A stretch of DNA of 64,000 nucleotides, from the NCBI RefSeq assembly GCF_016801865.2, contig NC_068938.1, positions 1,798,001 to 1,862,000 of the forward strand, read 5' to 3'. The first letter of the stretch is position 1. Each line of letters starts with the position of its first letter. Source of the stretch: Culex pipiens pallens. Taxonomy: Eukaryota > Arthropoda > Insecta > Diptera > Culicidae. Under the pieces are notes generated by a model that made no database searches, was not told where the DNA came from, and worked only from the letters and a program-made list of their open reading frames with translations. Below are positions 46,644 through 58,948 of the stretch, in pieces. A program made the position numbers and the translations under genes.

Positions 46644-47563
46644 TCTGAGTAAGTCTGTGGAATTGTTACATTTTTTCGAGATTTTTAATGTTGATTTTTG
46701 ATTAATTAGGAAGAAGCTTTGTCCATACATACAAAAGCTTTGGAAAGAAGAACACTCATTTTTGTAGAAAATTCATGAGTTGGAAGTTTAACTTATTTTA
46801 TGTGGTTTTGCCAATGTTTTTAAAAATTTCATATTTTTAGGAGTCAACTTTGGTTGTGTTTTTACTAACATTTCCTATATTATAATCAAAAAGAAGTATG
46901 CAGTAAATTTTCTAGTGTCACAGACCATGCCTCTATGCATTTTTATACAATTTAAATGATAATGGTGCCATTTAATAGCAGAAAATGTGAAAAACAGGCA
47001 AAAAATTGAAAAAGTGACTGTAAAAACATGACAAAAATAGATAGGCAAAATATAATGATAGGAGGTGGTAAAATAGACCAAATACTACCAAAAACAAACA
47101 TAAATTAAACAAGATAAATTAAATTACAAATTAAAATACTAAAAACGAAACAAGAAAAACATGAAACAAGAGAAGTGAAGTTTTTCGTAGAACAAAAGTT
47201 GATCAAAATGACCTCCTGAACACGGGAAAAATAAAAAAAATCAAAAAAAATCTGGGCAGTAGAGGGTTAAGATTACATAGAACATATTTAGAAGTGTTGC
47301 ATTTTGCAGTTTTATATACTAAAATTTCAACAATATTCCTTAAAAAGCCCAATTGATGCCGATATATCCCCATTAAAAAAGTAAATACTTCAAAATTTTC
47401 TATTGATTACTGATGACAATTGTTTCACTATTTTTACAACCTTATCTGAATTCCAAGACCAAAATATTTTTATTAGTTTCGAGAAAAAAAATCCTTGAAA
47501 ATCCAAAAAAACGCATTAGTTATGAGGACTTTATTGACAAAAAATCAACTATTTCCATTGAAA

Positions 47564-47727
47564 AATTCTGGAGTTTTTTTTTTGAAATGGTCCAATAAAC
47601 CAAATTTTCAGTTTTTGCTTTTTGAGTGTTTTTTAATACTGACTCAAGGCGGTTTCAAAAACACCCAAAAAGCAAAAACTGGAAATTTGGTTTATTGGAC
47701 CTTTTCCAAAAAAAAAACTTCAGAATT
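47564..47727. repeat. 164-bp hairpin, about 70-bp arms
   Basis: AATTCTGGAGTTTTTTTTTT...GGTCCAATAAACCAAATTTT...AGTTTTTGCTTTTTGAGTGT pairs with the reverse-complement arm ending CTTCAGAATT, with a loop of about 22 nt (AATACTGACTCAAGGCGG). Few mismatches. Either a very small fold-back element or a small-RNA precursor. Confidence 0.75.
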
Positions 47728-49494
47728 GTATTATCACAAATTTACTTTTCAAACTTAACTGTTCATTGTTTGTCCCTACACAGTAAAAACCATACACAAA
47801 TTCCTACCACTGGGTGTGGCCATGCCGAAAAAAATGCACAAGCTTTCGCTGATATTCGATAACACAACAAACTTCTCGCATACCACTAGCCTGCGTCAAC
47901 ACAAGTTCCTACCACTGTTTATGCAATCCATCGCCACGTTTTCATGAAGTCGTTTCCCTCACAAGCCACGGAGACAGCACCGAACCGCAGCAAAAACCAG
48001 ATTCTAAACTTTGCCCAAACCACCCACGCTCGAAAGTTTCAACGCGGACGCGGTCCATTCATTCGGGCGCTTTTGTTGAGCTTAGAGTTTTGAAAAGTGC
48101 TGTTTTTACGAGCCTTTTTATCCGCGGACTTTCTCAGCGGACTTCAGCAGGGCGGGGAGTCGACAAAGTCGACAAAAGTGTCAGCCCCCGCGTCCTAGCG
48201 CGCTCGCTCGCCACTTTGAATCGAGAGGAAAATTTACGACGTGCGTATAAAATTTGCTCTGTCTCTAATTAGACGCACCTCTCCTAATTGGACTGACCCG
48301 TTTGAGTGCGGCTGTGTGTATGCGGACCAGCTGCCGATTCGTACCCACCTCCTCCTCCTACTAAGCCTAAGCCGGGAGCAGCCTTGGCTTGTGGAATCAG
48401 CAGCTATGAAATATGCAAATTGTTTTGTTGGAACCGCAGCGACTTAAGGCTTAAGGTCTGAAGCCGGTCAGCCCAACGTGTAAGGTTGAGGCCAACACAC
48501 AACGCGGCTACGGAACAGAGAGCAAAACAAAAGACTTGGCCGATGGGGCTGGGAACGAACCCGATTTCTCCCCTCCCCAACACATGATGTTATTCAAATG
48601 TATTGAGGAAGAAAAGGGCCGCGTGGCAAGAAAGACAAACCTTAGAGAAAGAGGATGCAGCCAGTTGAGCTCGCATAGTCATAGAGAGGAGTTCCCAAAG
48701 CCCGTGGCGTGGCGAAAGGAAGGTGAACATTATCGAATTTACTGCATGGTTTGGCATGCCGCGAACTCCGAAAAAGAGAAGAAGTGTGCGGCGGTGATGG
48801 TCGCGGTCTCCGCGCGCGCGGGACGAAATAGTAATAACAAAAACAATATAATGATACACCGGCCCGCTGCTGATGCTGCAGTAGGAGGCCTATGAATGTG
48901 CGCGCTTGTGATCCTGTGATTACACTGCAGTGGGGTTGAGTAGGGAAATTTGAATAGATTTTGGAAGAGAAACAAAAGTAAATTATTTCACAAAATTTAT
49001 TGAATGTTGTCTTGATTTTCCGTTCCAAGATTTACATTCCACCACATTGTCAATATTTTGAAAAACATCCTTCTGTTGAAAATAGAACCCTAAAACTTGT
49101 TGATACATTTTGATAACGATTTTCCTACTCATTGTAAAGTTATGAAAATCATCATTTTTACTATCAAGCAGGAGGTCAATAATTACATCACGAAACAATA
49201 TACAATTTGAGACATATTTGTTTAGAAACAATTTTTTTTATGTCTTCAAGAAAGCTGCAACCGGTTTATGATGATTTATTTTGGTGCAGAATTCGTTAAA
49301 TTGAATTGAATAGGGTTGGGTCAATAAGACACTTTTGGTTTTCAATAAGTTTGCCTTTGACAGCATTTCAATTGGATGGAAGGGTTTACAGATATAAGCT
49401 TAATTACATTGCTTATAACTGAAAATAGAATATTTTTTTCAGTGTGGTAAAAACCAGGATAGTAAATTTGATTACGTAAATATAAAAACGATAT

Positions 49495-50432
49495 AAATCA
49501 AAAAGAGGCAAATTTATGGGAAATTGGACGAGCTTTCCGGTTAAAATATTTACGAGACTGAAAAACCAAGTCTGTCATATAGAAATTGCCAAAAACCACC
49601 AAAAATCCCGTTTTTTAACATTTTTATTTTTAAAACCGCCGTACTGCCCATAATTGAAAATTCGGCTATTATGCCAAATCAAGTATTCCGAGAAAAACGC
49701 GTTTTAGTGTTTGACACAAAATCTCCGTCAAGGTAATTTCCCATAAGAGTGGCATATTAGCCGTTTGGTTTTTCCGCATCGGCAGCCAAGTCTAGACACT
49801 ATTTCAGTAAAATTCAAGTTCCAGAAGATGCGTTGGAACGTCCTCTGCCACCTGGTGCTAATATCTCGTTTTTGCCAAATGTGGATATTAGCTGTTTTTT
49901 CAATGGCGGGCAGCGTATCTTCCCAAGAATTGGACAATGGTCAATATGGAGACTTTTATGTAAAATTGTCTGGAGAATCGATTCCCACTACCGGGTTTCA
50001 AAAATATTGACGTTTATACCATTAAAAAAAAACAGTTTTATTAAATGTTTTTTGTATTTTTTTAAGGAGAGGCATACCATCCTCCATTATTTGTCAATCT
50101 TTTGGTAACATTTTAAGATATTTCCTAAAAATTTTGAACGAAAAAAATCGTGACATCACCTTTAAATTTAAGTTTTAGACTTAAAAATCTTAAAATCTCA
50201 TAGATGTGGCGTGTATTTTTGTTTCAGTGTGTTTTATTCAGAAAGCCCGTCCAATTTCCTACAAGTTTGTCTTTGAACACTTTTTTCAACGACGCAACGG
50301 CTTCGAGATACAGTAATTTTAAATTACAAAATACAAAAATATTTAAATACCTTACGCCCTTCTCAAATGTTATTTTCGAGTACTGTTGGCTCCATATACA
50401 CAAAAATGGCTTATATAGGCCTAGAATAACAT
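49495..50432 (+). repeat. Dispersed repeat, copy A (hosts a MITE; interrupted by the SINE)
   Basis: Starts GGGAAATTGGACGAGCTTTCC and runs to CAAAAATGGCTTATATAGG. The same order of sequence is at 58640-59270. It contains the 49644-49913 MITE and is broken at 50432 by the SINE; a short remainder resumes at 51256-51290. The left start and the block at 50245 (AAGCCCGTCCAATTTCC) are inverted relatives, so the unit has its own long inverted ends. Confidence 0.7.
49644..49913. mobile_element. CTGCCC-ended MITE inserted in a dispersed repeat
   Basis: Ends CTGCCCATAATTGAAAA and, inverted, CTGCCCGCCATTGAAAA, with similarity continuing through GGCTATTATGCC / AGCTAATATCC. CGTA flanks both ends (49640-49643, 49914-49917). 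The paralogous repeat at about 58780 runs GCTGTAACTTCACAAGG without it. 270 bp, no transposase. Confidence 0.8.
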
Positions 50433-51255
50433 CGCTTCGCTTCGCTTCGCTAGGAGACGGTGATTTTAGCGGATTGCAGACTGGATTTTCGCCATGTGAT
50501 GATGATTGTCTAAGCCCAAGTTGCCTAGGAATCGATAATTGGGAATAGAACCAATTCCACCTGAACCAGATTCTCACCACCATGGCAGCCGTCCATTGCC
50601 GGCCGCTCCCATCTCCACCGCGCACCAGGGACAAGGAAAGGGAATTGGAAGACGGGAAGTGTTGATGCTCCACTTTTTTAAGAGTATTAAGGGAAAATCT
50701 CCACGGTATCCTCAAGTAAGTTTCGCTTGGAGTTGGACGGTTTTTTGGGAAGGTGAATGGTCTGAGGAGCCACCCTAGGCGAGTGGTAACGACCGTTGGC
50801 ATTGTTGTTCGAATTCTTCGTGTGTCCTCATTTCTAATGGGAATGCTTTCAATTCTTCTCATCTCTTATTGGATGAATTCTATCAGTCGCCCAGGCTATT
50901 TATAGCGAGGTAATGTAGGTTCATTTCAAATGCGCCTGCATGCATGCAAATCAATGCATTCTTGTATGTTCTGATATTCAACTTGCATTCAACTTTATTC
51001 TCGTCCGTTTCTTGGATTCAACTATATCAGGCTAAGTCCTACTAAAGCTACTAATGCTCCACGGTAAAGTGGAAAGCATTTTGCTTGCCAATCCTAAGGA
51101 CAGGGGATCGAACCCTGCCGTGAGCTGAAGATTTTTTTTCATTTATTCCAAATTCAATGAGTCCAGAACTTTCTCGTTGGGAGCAGATGGGTATCGAACC
51201 CAGAACCATTCGCTTATAAAGCGAACATCGCAACCATTCAGCCACGACCGCTCCT
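50433..51255 (-). mobile_element. tRNA-headed SINE or short retroposon with 23-bp target duplication
   Basis: An identical 23-bp sequence (starts CTTATATAGGCCTAG) flanks it at 50410-50432 and 51256-51278. On the minus strand it opens with a tRNA-Ile(TAT)-like head (51180-51254: acceptor GGAGCGG pairing with the 3' end, anticodon stem TTCGC/GCGAA, B-box GGTTCGATACC). A second tRNA T-arm (CAGGGTTCGATCCCCTG, about 51107-51123) follows, then a long body and a 3' tail of GCGAAGCGAAGCGAAG. The body shares its 3' part with the copies at 7.1, 16.1 and 42.9 kb. Confidence 0.75.
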
Positions 51256-52219
51256 CTTATATAGGCCTAGAATAACATGTCTACAAAGTTTCATTGATAA
51301 TGGAGAGGGTCGGGTACAAAAGTACCAGAAAAAATCCTGATTTGAGCTGGAATTGCTCTATGTTTATTTTCATGTTTTTTTTTTGAAAAAATTGCTGTAC
51401 ATCAAAAATTTACTTAAATTCAAAATATGTTTGAAAAAACAAGCATATACTGAAAATGATTCATAACGCATGAGAATGCATTTTAATTTCATTTCAGCTG
51501 ATTGTACGTCAATTGAAATATTGAAGTTTTATGAAAAACTATTTTTTTTACTCCCTGATTTTTCGGGATCCCCAACTTTCAAGGGTAGTGACAAAAACTT
51601 TAACAAAAATATTGATAGCACACGGAATTTGTAAACATTGAAATGTTTACAAAATCGTATTTTTTCGATTTCGCTGTAAATTCATACCATTTCATGAAAG
51701 GTTAAAATTTGAAGTAAGAATTTGATTTCAGTAGATTTTCAGTAGAAAGATAGTTTTCTAAATTATTTCTATTTTCATTATGAATTTTGAAAACAAATTA
51801 TTCCACATTTCCATTGAAATTTGTTCACCGGAATTGTTTGAATCTTGTGTAATTATAAAAAGTAGTAATTAAATTTATAAAAAAAGTATTGAAGGCCGTA
51901 TCCGTAACCTGCAAAAATACGAGAATTGGTTTAGTACATAGTAATGAAACTTAAAAACAATTTCTGATGTTTTGTAAAATCTTTATCAGGCTCAAAATTA
52001 TTCTGTCCGACTAAACACGAACTCGTTAATCATTTTATAATTCCAAATTTGATAAAAAGCTTAAATTCAAAAACTTTTATCTTAAACTAACTTTTGATCT
52101 TAAAGCATTCTTCGACCCCAGCCCACGGTAAAAACGCGATTCCAGAAGCCCTAGTAGTAGCAACAGCATAAGAAAAACACTGCCGGCCAGTGGGAGACCT
52201 CATCTATTATATCGCGCAG

Positions 52220-52237
52220 ATGTATGTATGTATGTAT
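52220..52237 (+). repeat. (ATGT)n microsatellite
   Basis: ATGTATGTATGTATGTAT, at the start of a GC-rich island. Other small tracts: (AC)n at 34962-34976 and 54229-54242, and poly-C at about 36897-36909. Confidence 0.85.
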
Positions 52238-54502
52238 CAGAGCTTCCGTGTGTGCCCCGAGATTGGCTGTAATAAATATTAACTGCACAATTTATCACAC
52301 CACACCGCTCTCGGTCGGTCGCGCGGGGGATTGTTTTGCCTACCTCCCTTCTTGGCAAGATGGGGATGGGGGGGGGATCAAAAGCACGGTAGCCAACTTG
52401 GAGGGCCAACTTTCTCGCCGTGAACTATCAGATCTGTGTGCAGCAGCAGCAGCAAACAACAGGCAGACAAGAAAGTAACCGATCCCTCTGTCCCTTTTCT
52501 CGAGTGTGTGTGAAGTATGATGGCGAATGCAATTTATGAAACTGCCAGTTTGGATGTGGTACAGCACGGTGTTGGCTACCGCGAGATCCGTTTGGAAGAA
52601 AATTGAATCAACTATTCTGATTCATGCTGATCGGATTCTGTCCGCAGGGGGCCACATTGCTGAATATATGGTTATTGTTTGGCTGAACTGAATCACGTTG
52701 AACGCATTCCACGCTGGTCAACTTGTGTCTAAGCTAAAGCTCTGTCACATTGCTGCGTGGTGGTACTTAGTAACACCTCTTTCTCACTGCTGCCACTCAC
52801 TTGCCGGATCAGCCGGTCCGAAAAAGGAAGAAAATCGAAAACCCGCGTCAGATATCGATCGAGATTAATATCAACAGCCAACCCGGCCAACCGCCACAAG
52901 TTTTCCCATATTTGCAAAATTCTCACCTTCATTTTCAGGCATTCAGTTCCCTCATAATCCTTCACACCAGCACGGTGTAGCTCGTGTGCAATAATGGCCA
53001 CCACCGTACAACCTGACAGGGGTTGAGCTATGGCCCGGTTTCGGGCCCCAGTCATATCTTAGAGATCCGTACGACGACAACGACTAGGTTGTTTCGCTGA
53101 TAAGATAAAACGTTCAGCGCGCGCGCTATGCGTTGGCTCCTTCGACAACGGCAACATTCTCTCGCCTCCAACACGACTCTAGACTTATTAGGAGTTAGAG
53201 GGGGGAAACAGGAGGCTTGGTTGAGGAGCGATTGATCACTATCGCTCAAGGCGCTGCTGTCCGACCGTCCGTCCAGAGATCTTGTGGCACTCACTCACCA
53301 GAAGGGGTCGTCGCAGCAGCAGCAGCCCCATGTGTGTTGTACCGTATGAGTCCGGCCACATTCATCATTCGATGTCGACAGAGTGTGGTTTCGAGTTGGG
53401 CTGCTTCTGCAGGGTTGTAGTTTGCAACCGGGATTAATAACCTACACAGAAACTGGTAGAGAAACTCTAGGATCGATTCACCTAGTTGGATTACGCGGTG
53501 CTTTTTCGTAATTTCATAGCCGGCCAAAAATACATCAACATCCAAACCTATCCCAAAGCTGATTAATGACAACAAACGTCCGGGTGTCCTAGAGCAATCT
53601 CGGTGGCGAAATCAACGTTACGAATTTGCACCGCAGCACTGCGCAAGAACCTGAACCAAAAGGTCTTTGAGCGCGACTTGGGGACGACAGCAAGCGACGA
53701 ACTCCAAAAATGATGACGAATGTTGTCGTTGTTGTTGTTGCTGCCCGACAGCGACAAAGAGCGCACGAAACTGCTTAAAAATGTTTCAAATGAATGTTTC
53801 GATTCTTTAGAATTTGGAAATTTCTTTTTAAAATGGCGAACCCTTGAACCGTGAACGCGCGATGACGAACCTTCGAGAAAAATAAGAAGAAAAAAAAGGA
53901 AAGAATTCCTGAATGCCCGGGCTCGGGAAGGTGAAAAAGAGTCGGTCGCGGCGCGACGATGACGGCAAAATTCGGACCCGAACGAGCGAACCAGCTCATC
54001 GTGGCATTCATTCAAATTCTTTAGATCAATCATCATTGTCATAAAATCGTCCCTGGGCATCAACATATTTAAGAATATTTTTATGATAAAATAGTCAGAC
54101 TAAATGTTTTATGAGATACGAATGTTAAGTAGGCGATTCCTTTGGGTATTCCCTTTTGCGCCGCGGTCCGCGACGTCCCTTCGGAACGAAGGAAGGAGGA
54201 AGATTTTCGGGGTTTCTTTGGCCCTGAGACACACACACACACGTGCTTTTAGAAGACTTTCAGGTGCGCGCGCGCGTTACGGTTCTTAATGCGATGATTG
54301 CGGGAAAAGGGGAACGATATATAGCAATAAAAGTGAAACTAATGATGTGTTTTTCCTCTCTTTCTTTTTGCAGGTGAGCTATACGAACCGGAAAAATAGA
54401 GGTTGGCAAGTATGAATTTGATAATTAGTTGTTAACGACACGTCTTGGTGGATATGCCACGCGATTTAATCGTTTATGGCTATTAATTTGAAGAAATTTT
54501 AA

Positions 54503-54587
54503 AACTCACACACACAGACTCACAACATCAAAAACGTACTCACAAAAGCACACAATCACAAAATTACTCACTCACAAAATCCCACAG
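54503..54587 (+). repeat. CACAAAATCAC-type minisatellite, short block
   Basis: Alternating CTCACAAAA, CACACAATCACAAAATTACT and CTCACTCACAAAATCC words. The same motif forms a larger block at 55778 and an inverted one at 60540. Confidence 0.65.
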
Positions 54588-55777
54588 GAGCTAACTGTTG
54601 AAACATGAAATTATGGATAAAACATCAGTATAAGTCGAGCGTAAGGTGTGCCAATTGCAAGGGGAGTCGTTGTGCAAACTAATGCGGGTGCATCAACTCC
54701 TTTTAGTTCAGAATTTAAATAAATAATAAAAAAAATCTGTTAAGGGAATCACTCCCAACCCATCGTCAGCTTTTTCCTGCCAGTTCTCCCAGCTAAATCG
54801 TTTTTCGTTTGATGAATTTTTACATGCTTCGACAACAACCCGTACCAAATTTCATCATGAATCTTCCCGCGCAGCGGCAGTGTGTGAGCGGAATCCCTTA
54901 CGAACTTTGGGCAACTTTATCTTTCGCAACACGCAAACCTTTCAGAGTTTTCTTATTGATGTCCACAAATTTATTTTTTAAGTGCAACTTCCACCCCAAG
55001 TCACCGTCCTACCGCGAACGTGATTTAATTAAGAGAGTGCACCTTCAATCCAGCAGACCTAACTCACCCTGCTGCTTCAATTATGCACATTTCTTCTCCC
55101 CCCAACCGAAACCCGGATGACGAACGGCTGTCTGACGAAATGGCAAACGCCGTTTGAGAAATCAATAAGTCAAATTAACATAGGTTTTGTAGAACAACAA
55201 AGTGCCATTCGAACTCGATCAATCGGATCGGTCGTCGTGTGGTCGTGAGTTTCCCCGCGCCGTTTCATCGTTTTCATTCCCAGCGAACGAAAGTGAAATG
55301 TCTCGGGCGCTGACGGAGAATCGTCGTCGTCGTTCGAGGGGGTGCTGCAAAAACGGGCCCCTCGCAAACACTCCGAGATTGGCAGCCCCAGACGCGAAAA
55401 AAAGGGTAAAGCAGAAAGTATGTACTTTTAATTGAAATGTATGTATTTCCAAAGAAGTGAAAGTGTGCGGTTAGTTTTCTATCATAACGCTCGCGTCGTC
55501 GGATGTCGGAGGCTGTGATGGCATAAGAGCGTCGTCGTCGTCGATTGATGGCTGAGGCCACGCGATATACCTCCCTTTGGAGGGACCCCGGACGGACGGA
55601 TGGATGGATAGACAGGCCCCCTCGTTCATTTGGCGGTTATACTGTGTGCAAAGTTATGCAGGGGGATTTTTTTGTCCACACATTCGTTCCTCAGCTAGTT
55701 ATGCTCTGACATGCTACCCCGAGTGAGAGGAGATGTTGAAAAATTGAGTCTTGAGAATAACTCGACTTTGTTTAAAC

Positions 55778-56057
55778 AAAAGCACACACTCATAAAATCA
55801 AACACACAAACATACTAACACATTCACTAGATCACACACTCATAAAATAATCCTCTCATAAAATCCCACACACAAACAAAAACACACACACCTACAAAAT
55901 CAATACACAAGATCACACACTCACAGAATCATAGACTCACAAAATTAATATTTCACAAAATCAAACTCACAAATTCACACTTTCAGTAAACCAATCACAC
56001 AAACATAATAACATATTCAATACATCACACACTCACAAAATCACACACACACACATT
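55778..56057 (+). repeat. CACAAAATCAC-type minisatellite, main block
   Basis: About 280 bp of degenerate CACACTCATAAAATC / CACACACAAACATA / CACTCACAAAATCACA units. Non-coding, high A+C on the + strand. Confidence 0.75.
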
Positions 56058-56445
56058 TTTTCGGAAAAATAATGGTCTTCTTCTGCCACAAAAATCAAGC
56101 TTCATTTCATTACTTCCCCAAACTCGGGACGCCATCCACCAAGCATCGACAGTATTCCGGCTCAGCCGTGTCGTCAAACGGGGAGGCAGGAAAAGCTTTA
56201 ATTTCGTCATACATTTGTTTTCTCTTCTTTTTCGGTTTCCATTTCGACCCCGGTGAGACATTTCTCAAGTTTTCCGCGCTCGCGCGCACATGTCCGTGGG
56301 TCTCTCCCTCTGTTTGGATGTTAGCTGGATGATGCCCACCATGAATGTCATTATTTTGGTCTGTTTTTTTCGACGTTTGTCCCTCGGTGTTATGAGCTGG
56401 ATGGGACCGTGATGGGTTTTATGCTAATTAAAGATATTTATTTAG

Positions 56446-56765
56446 TAAAAAAAGTAAATCTTTCCCAGTTCCTGAGGGGAACACCCTTGAAGAGTATCGG
56501 GGCCGGCATTTACAAAGCGGATTCAGTGGCAGTTTCATTCTCAACTTAATGTTAACATGTTAGGGTTAATGTTAACATTCCATAGGTCGCCTCCCTAAGG
56601 TGTCGTGATAAGGTCCAGTTTGTGACGATACACTACCTTCCCTTTACTAAGTAATCGATTCCAGAAGGGAAAAGATCACCAGTTGTGTTGGTCCGAGCCG
56701 GGATTTGAACCCCGATCTACCGCTTACGAGGCGGAAGCGTTACCACTGGGCTACGTGGCTCGGTC
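56446..56765 (-). mobile_element. tRNA-headed SINE with 12-bp target duplication
   Basis: ATATTTATTTAG flanks it at 56434-56445 and 56766-56777. The minus-strand head (56693-56763) is tRNA-Thr(CGT)-like: acceptor CCGAGCC pairs with GGCTCGG, A-box TAGCCCAGTGG, anticodon stem CCGC/GCGG, B-box GGTTCAAATCC. The body contains mirrored AATGTTAACATT words and ends TTTACTTTTTTTA. About 320 bp. It is a pol III retroposon rather than a working tRNA gene, since the T-stem is mismatched and the target duplication is clear. Confidence 0.8.
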
Positions 56766-57608
56766 ATATTTATTTAGAAAGTCTTTAATTTGCTTATCGA
56801 GAGGAAACCCAGCGAGGGCTTATTTTTCTCTTTTATTTTGTAAATGGTCCATTGGAGCTGCCCTTTTGGTTTTTGTATCACGGTGAGACAACAAAAGCTT
56901 TATTTTAGGGTGCAGCCCGTAGGAGGCAATAAGTTGCATAAAATATTGCTGGAGATACAGTTGAAGATTTGTTCGGCTCAAAAGGGAAATTTTCAGCAAA
57001 TCAACAACTGTCCCGTCTAATCGAACCCCGCCGAATAACGGTAAAACCGTTTAAGAGTACGCCCGAAAAAAAATTTGCTCAATTAACGAAAACCAACCAT
57101 CCCGCGGAGAACGTGCCATCGAGGCGGGATGATGCTGGGGGTCAACATTACTTCACCCCACCTCGAAAAAAAAAAAAGATTTGGGTCATGCCTTCACCTG
57201 AGCTTTAGGCTCGATTCTTCCCGTCCGAGTCCGTCTCCGGAGCGTTTATCCACCACGACACAGAATGATAAACTCAATCATGATGAGGCACCAAGCGGCG
57301 TCGAACCGGTATTTGAAGTACACAATTCGGCGGCGCGGCCCATCTACATAATCCCTCAGAGCAGTTAGCCGGTGGAAACCGGCAGCAACCGCGCAGCAGC
57401 TCAGCTGGTTGTACTCAGTCGAAAATCAATTTTGTTCCCGTGGCGGTCACCGGAGTCGCTGCCGCCGACTGTCCGGGCAATCATCATCACGGTGCGTATT
57501 TATTATTAATTTTTTACCACGTTAATTTCGAGGGTTTGATTATTTTAAATGTTCATACAGGCTTTTTTTGGGGAACTGCGTGGAACTACCGAAATAATCC
57601 AGGTTTTT

Positions 57609-58080
57609 GCCTTCCTCACCTGAGGTAAGGCTTTAATCCTGCTCGGAAAATGAACTTCTTTCAGAAACGTCGTAGACCAACCTTCATGTAACTGAACAAA
57701 TGGCACTGGCTGAACAAATTTAGGCCAAACTGGTCGCATTAGGCTTGGTTTAGTGTCCCATACGTCGCTATTGAATTGTTTGAAGTTTTGATTAGTAGTT
57801 CAAAAGTTATGTATAAAAATGTGTTTTCACAAAAATCCGGATCTCACTTAAATGTATGCAAACTATGTCCGAATCTATCATCCAACCCATCGTTGGTTAG
57901 GTAATCGAAAAACCTTTTCAACGAGTCCAAAACATTGATGATCTGGCAACCCTGTCTCGAGTTATGACCACTTAAATCATATTTATGTACCATTTTAAAG
58001 CCGGATCTCACTTAAATGTATGTCCGGATATATCAACCGACCCATCGTTGGTTAGGTAATTGAAAGACCTTTCAAATTTG
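57609..58080 (+). repeat. GCCTTCCTCAC dispersed repeat, copy 3 (3'-truncated)
   Basis: Opens GCCTTCCTCACCTGAGGTAA and runs through AATCCGGATCTCACTTAAATG and two CCCATCGTTGGTTAGGTAAT subrepeats. The closing GGTGGATTAAG is absent; the SINE fragment and fold-back element 3 follow. Confidence 0.65.
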
Positions 58081-58117
58081 ACCTTTTCAATTTGTCAAAA
58101 ACAAACCCTGTTTCAAG

Positions 58118-58172
58118 TTTCAAGATTCGAACCGGCGACCGATTGATCCACACGGGCGGGACAAAAAGATGG
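58118..58172 (-). repeat. Isolated pol III B-box-like fragment
   Basis: The minus strand reads GCCGGTTCGAATCTTG, a good B-box and T-arm-like sequence, but no convincing A-box or cloverleaf precedes it. Probably a SINE fragment at the edge of fold-back element 3. Confidence 0.3.
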
Positions 58173-58948
58173 AGCAACGCACCTAAAAATTACAAAAATC
58201 ATTTACTGAAAATGTTTTTTTTAATGTGCTCTAAAATACAAAATTTTCAAAAAACGAATACGGGAATCGATTTTCCAGACAATTTTACATAAAAATCTCC
58301 ATATTGACCACTGTTCTTAGTCCAATCCTTGCGAAGTTACAGCGGTTTTAAAAATAAAAATGCTGAAGAAAATGGTTTTTTGATGGTTTTTGACAATTTC
58401 TATATGATAGACTTGATTTTCAGTCTCGTAAATGTTTTTTACCGGAAAGTTCGTCCAATTTCCCATAAGATTGTCTTTGACCACTTTTCGAAATAACTCG
58501 TTTTTTATGATATAAGCTAATTCACTATCCAGGTTACTGCCATCAACTGAACTACACAAAAAAAAAATATTATGTTTTCAGTTATGAGTAATGCAATTCG
58601 CTTATATCTGTGAGCCCATACTTCCAATCGAAATGTGGTCAAATGCAATCTTATGGGAAATTGGACGAGCTTTCCGGTAAAAATATTTACGAGACTGAAA
58701 AATAAAGTCTCATATAGAAATTTTCAAAAACCATCAAAAAACCATTTTTTCAACATTTTTATTTTTAAAACCGCTGTAACTTCACAAGGATTGGCTTGGG
58801 ACAGTGGTCAATATGGAGACTTTTATGTAAAATTTTCTGGAAAATCGATTCCCGTATTCGTTTATTTTTAATTTTGACGTTTAGAGCACTTAAAAAAAAC
58901 AGTTTTAGTAAATGATTTTTGTATTTTATTCGGTGAGTTGCTCCATCC
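58167..58948. mobile_element. Fold-back element 3
   Basis: Arms 58167-58483 and 58632-58948 pair around about 58557: GATGGAGCAAC with GTTGCTCCATC, and the CGTCCAATTTCCCATAAGAT block (58451 onward) with its complement (ending 58664). The spacer (58484-58631) is partly symmetric too. The right arm continues into the dispersed repeat at 58630-59290. Confidence 0.75.

Larger units (their letters stand above)
51291..56433. other. Intronic stretch, mostly GC-richer and non-repetitive
   Basis: 51.3-52.1 kb is AT-rich; 52.1-56.4 kb holds (CAG)n (52439-52452), (TCG)n (55320-55332, 55531-55543) and the CACAAAATCAC minisatellites. Short frames on both strands; none supported. Confidence 0.35.

Noticed and set aside
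50224..50862. 212-codon minus-strand frame
   Set aside because: Spans the junction of the dispersed repeat and the SINE, so it cannot be an ancestral gene.
51180..51254. Functional tRNA-Ile(TAT) gene
   Set aside because: It folds well but abuts a 23-bp target duplication and is joined to a retroposon body with no pol III terminator directly after it.
56693..56763. Functional tRNA-Thr(CGT) gene
   Set aside because: The head sits inside a 320-bp unit with target duplication, and the T-stem has a mismatch and is short; a SINE head is more likely.
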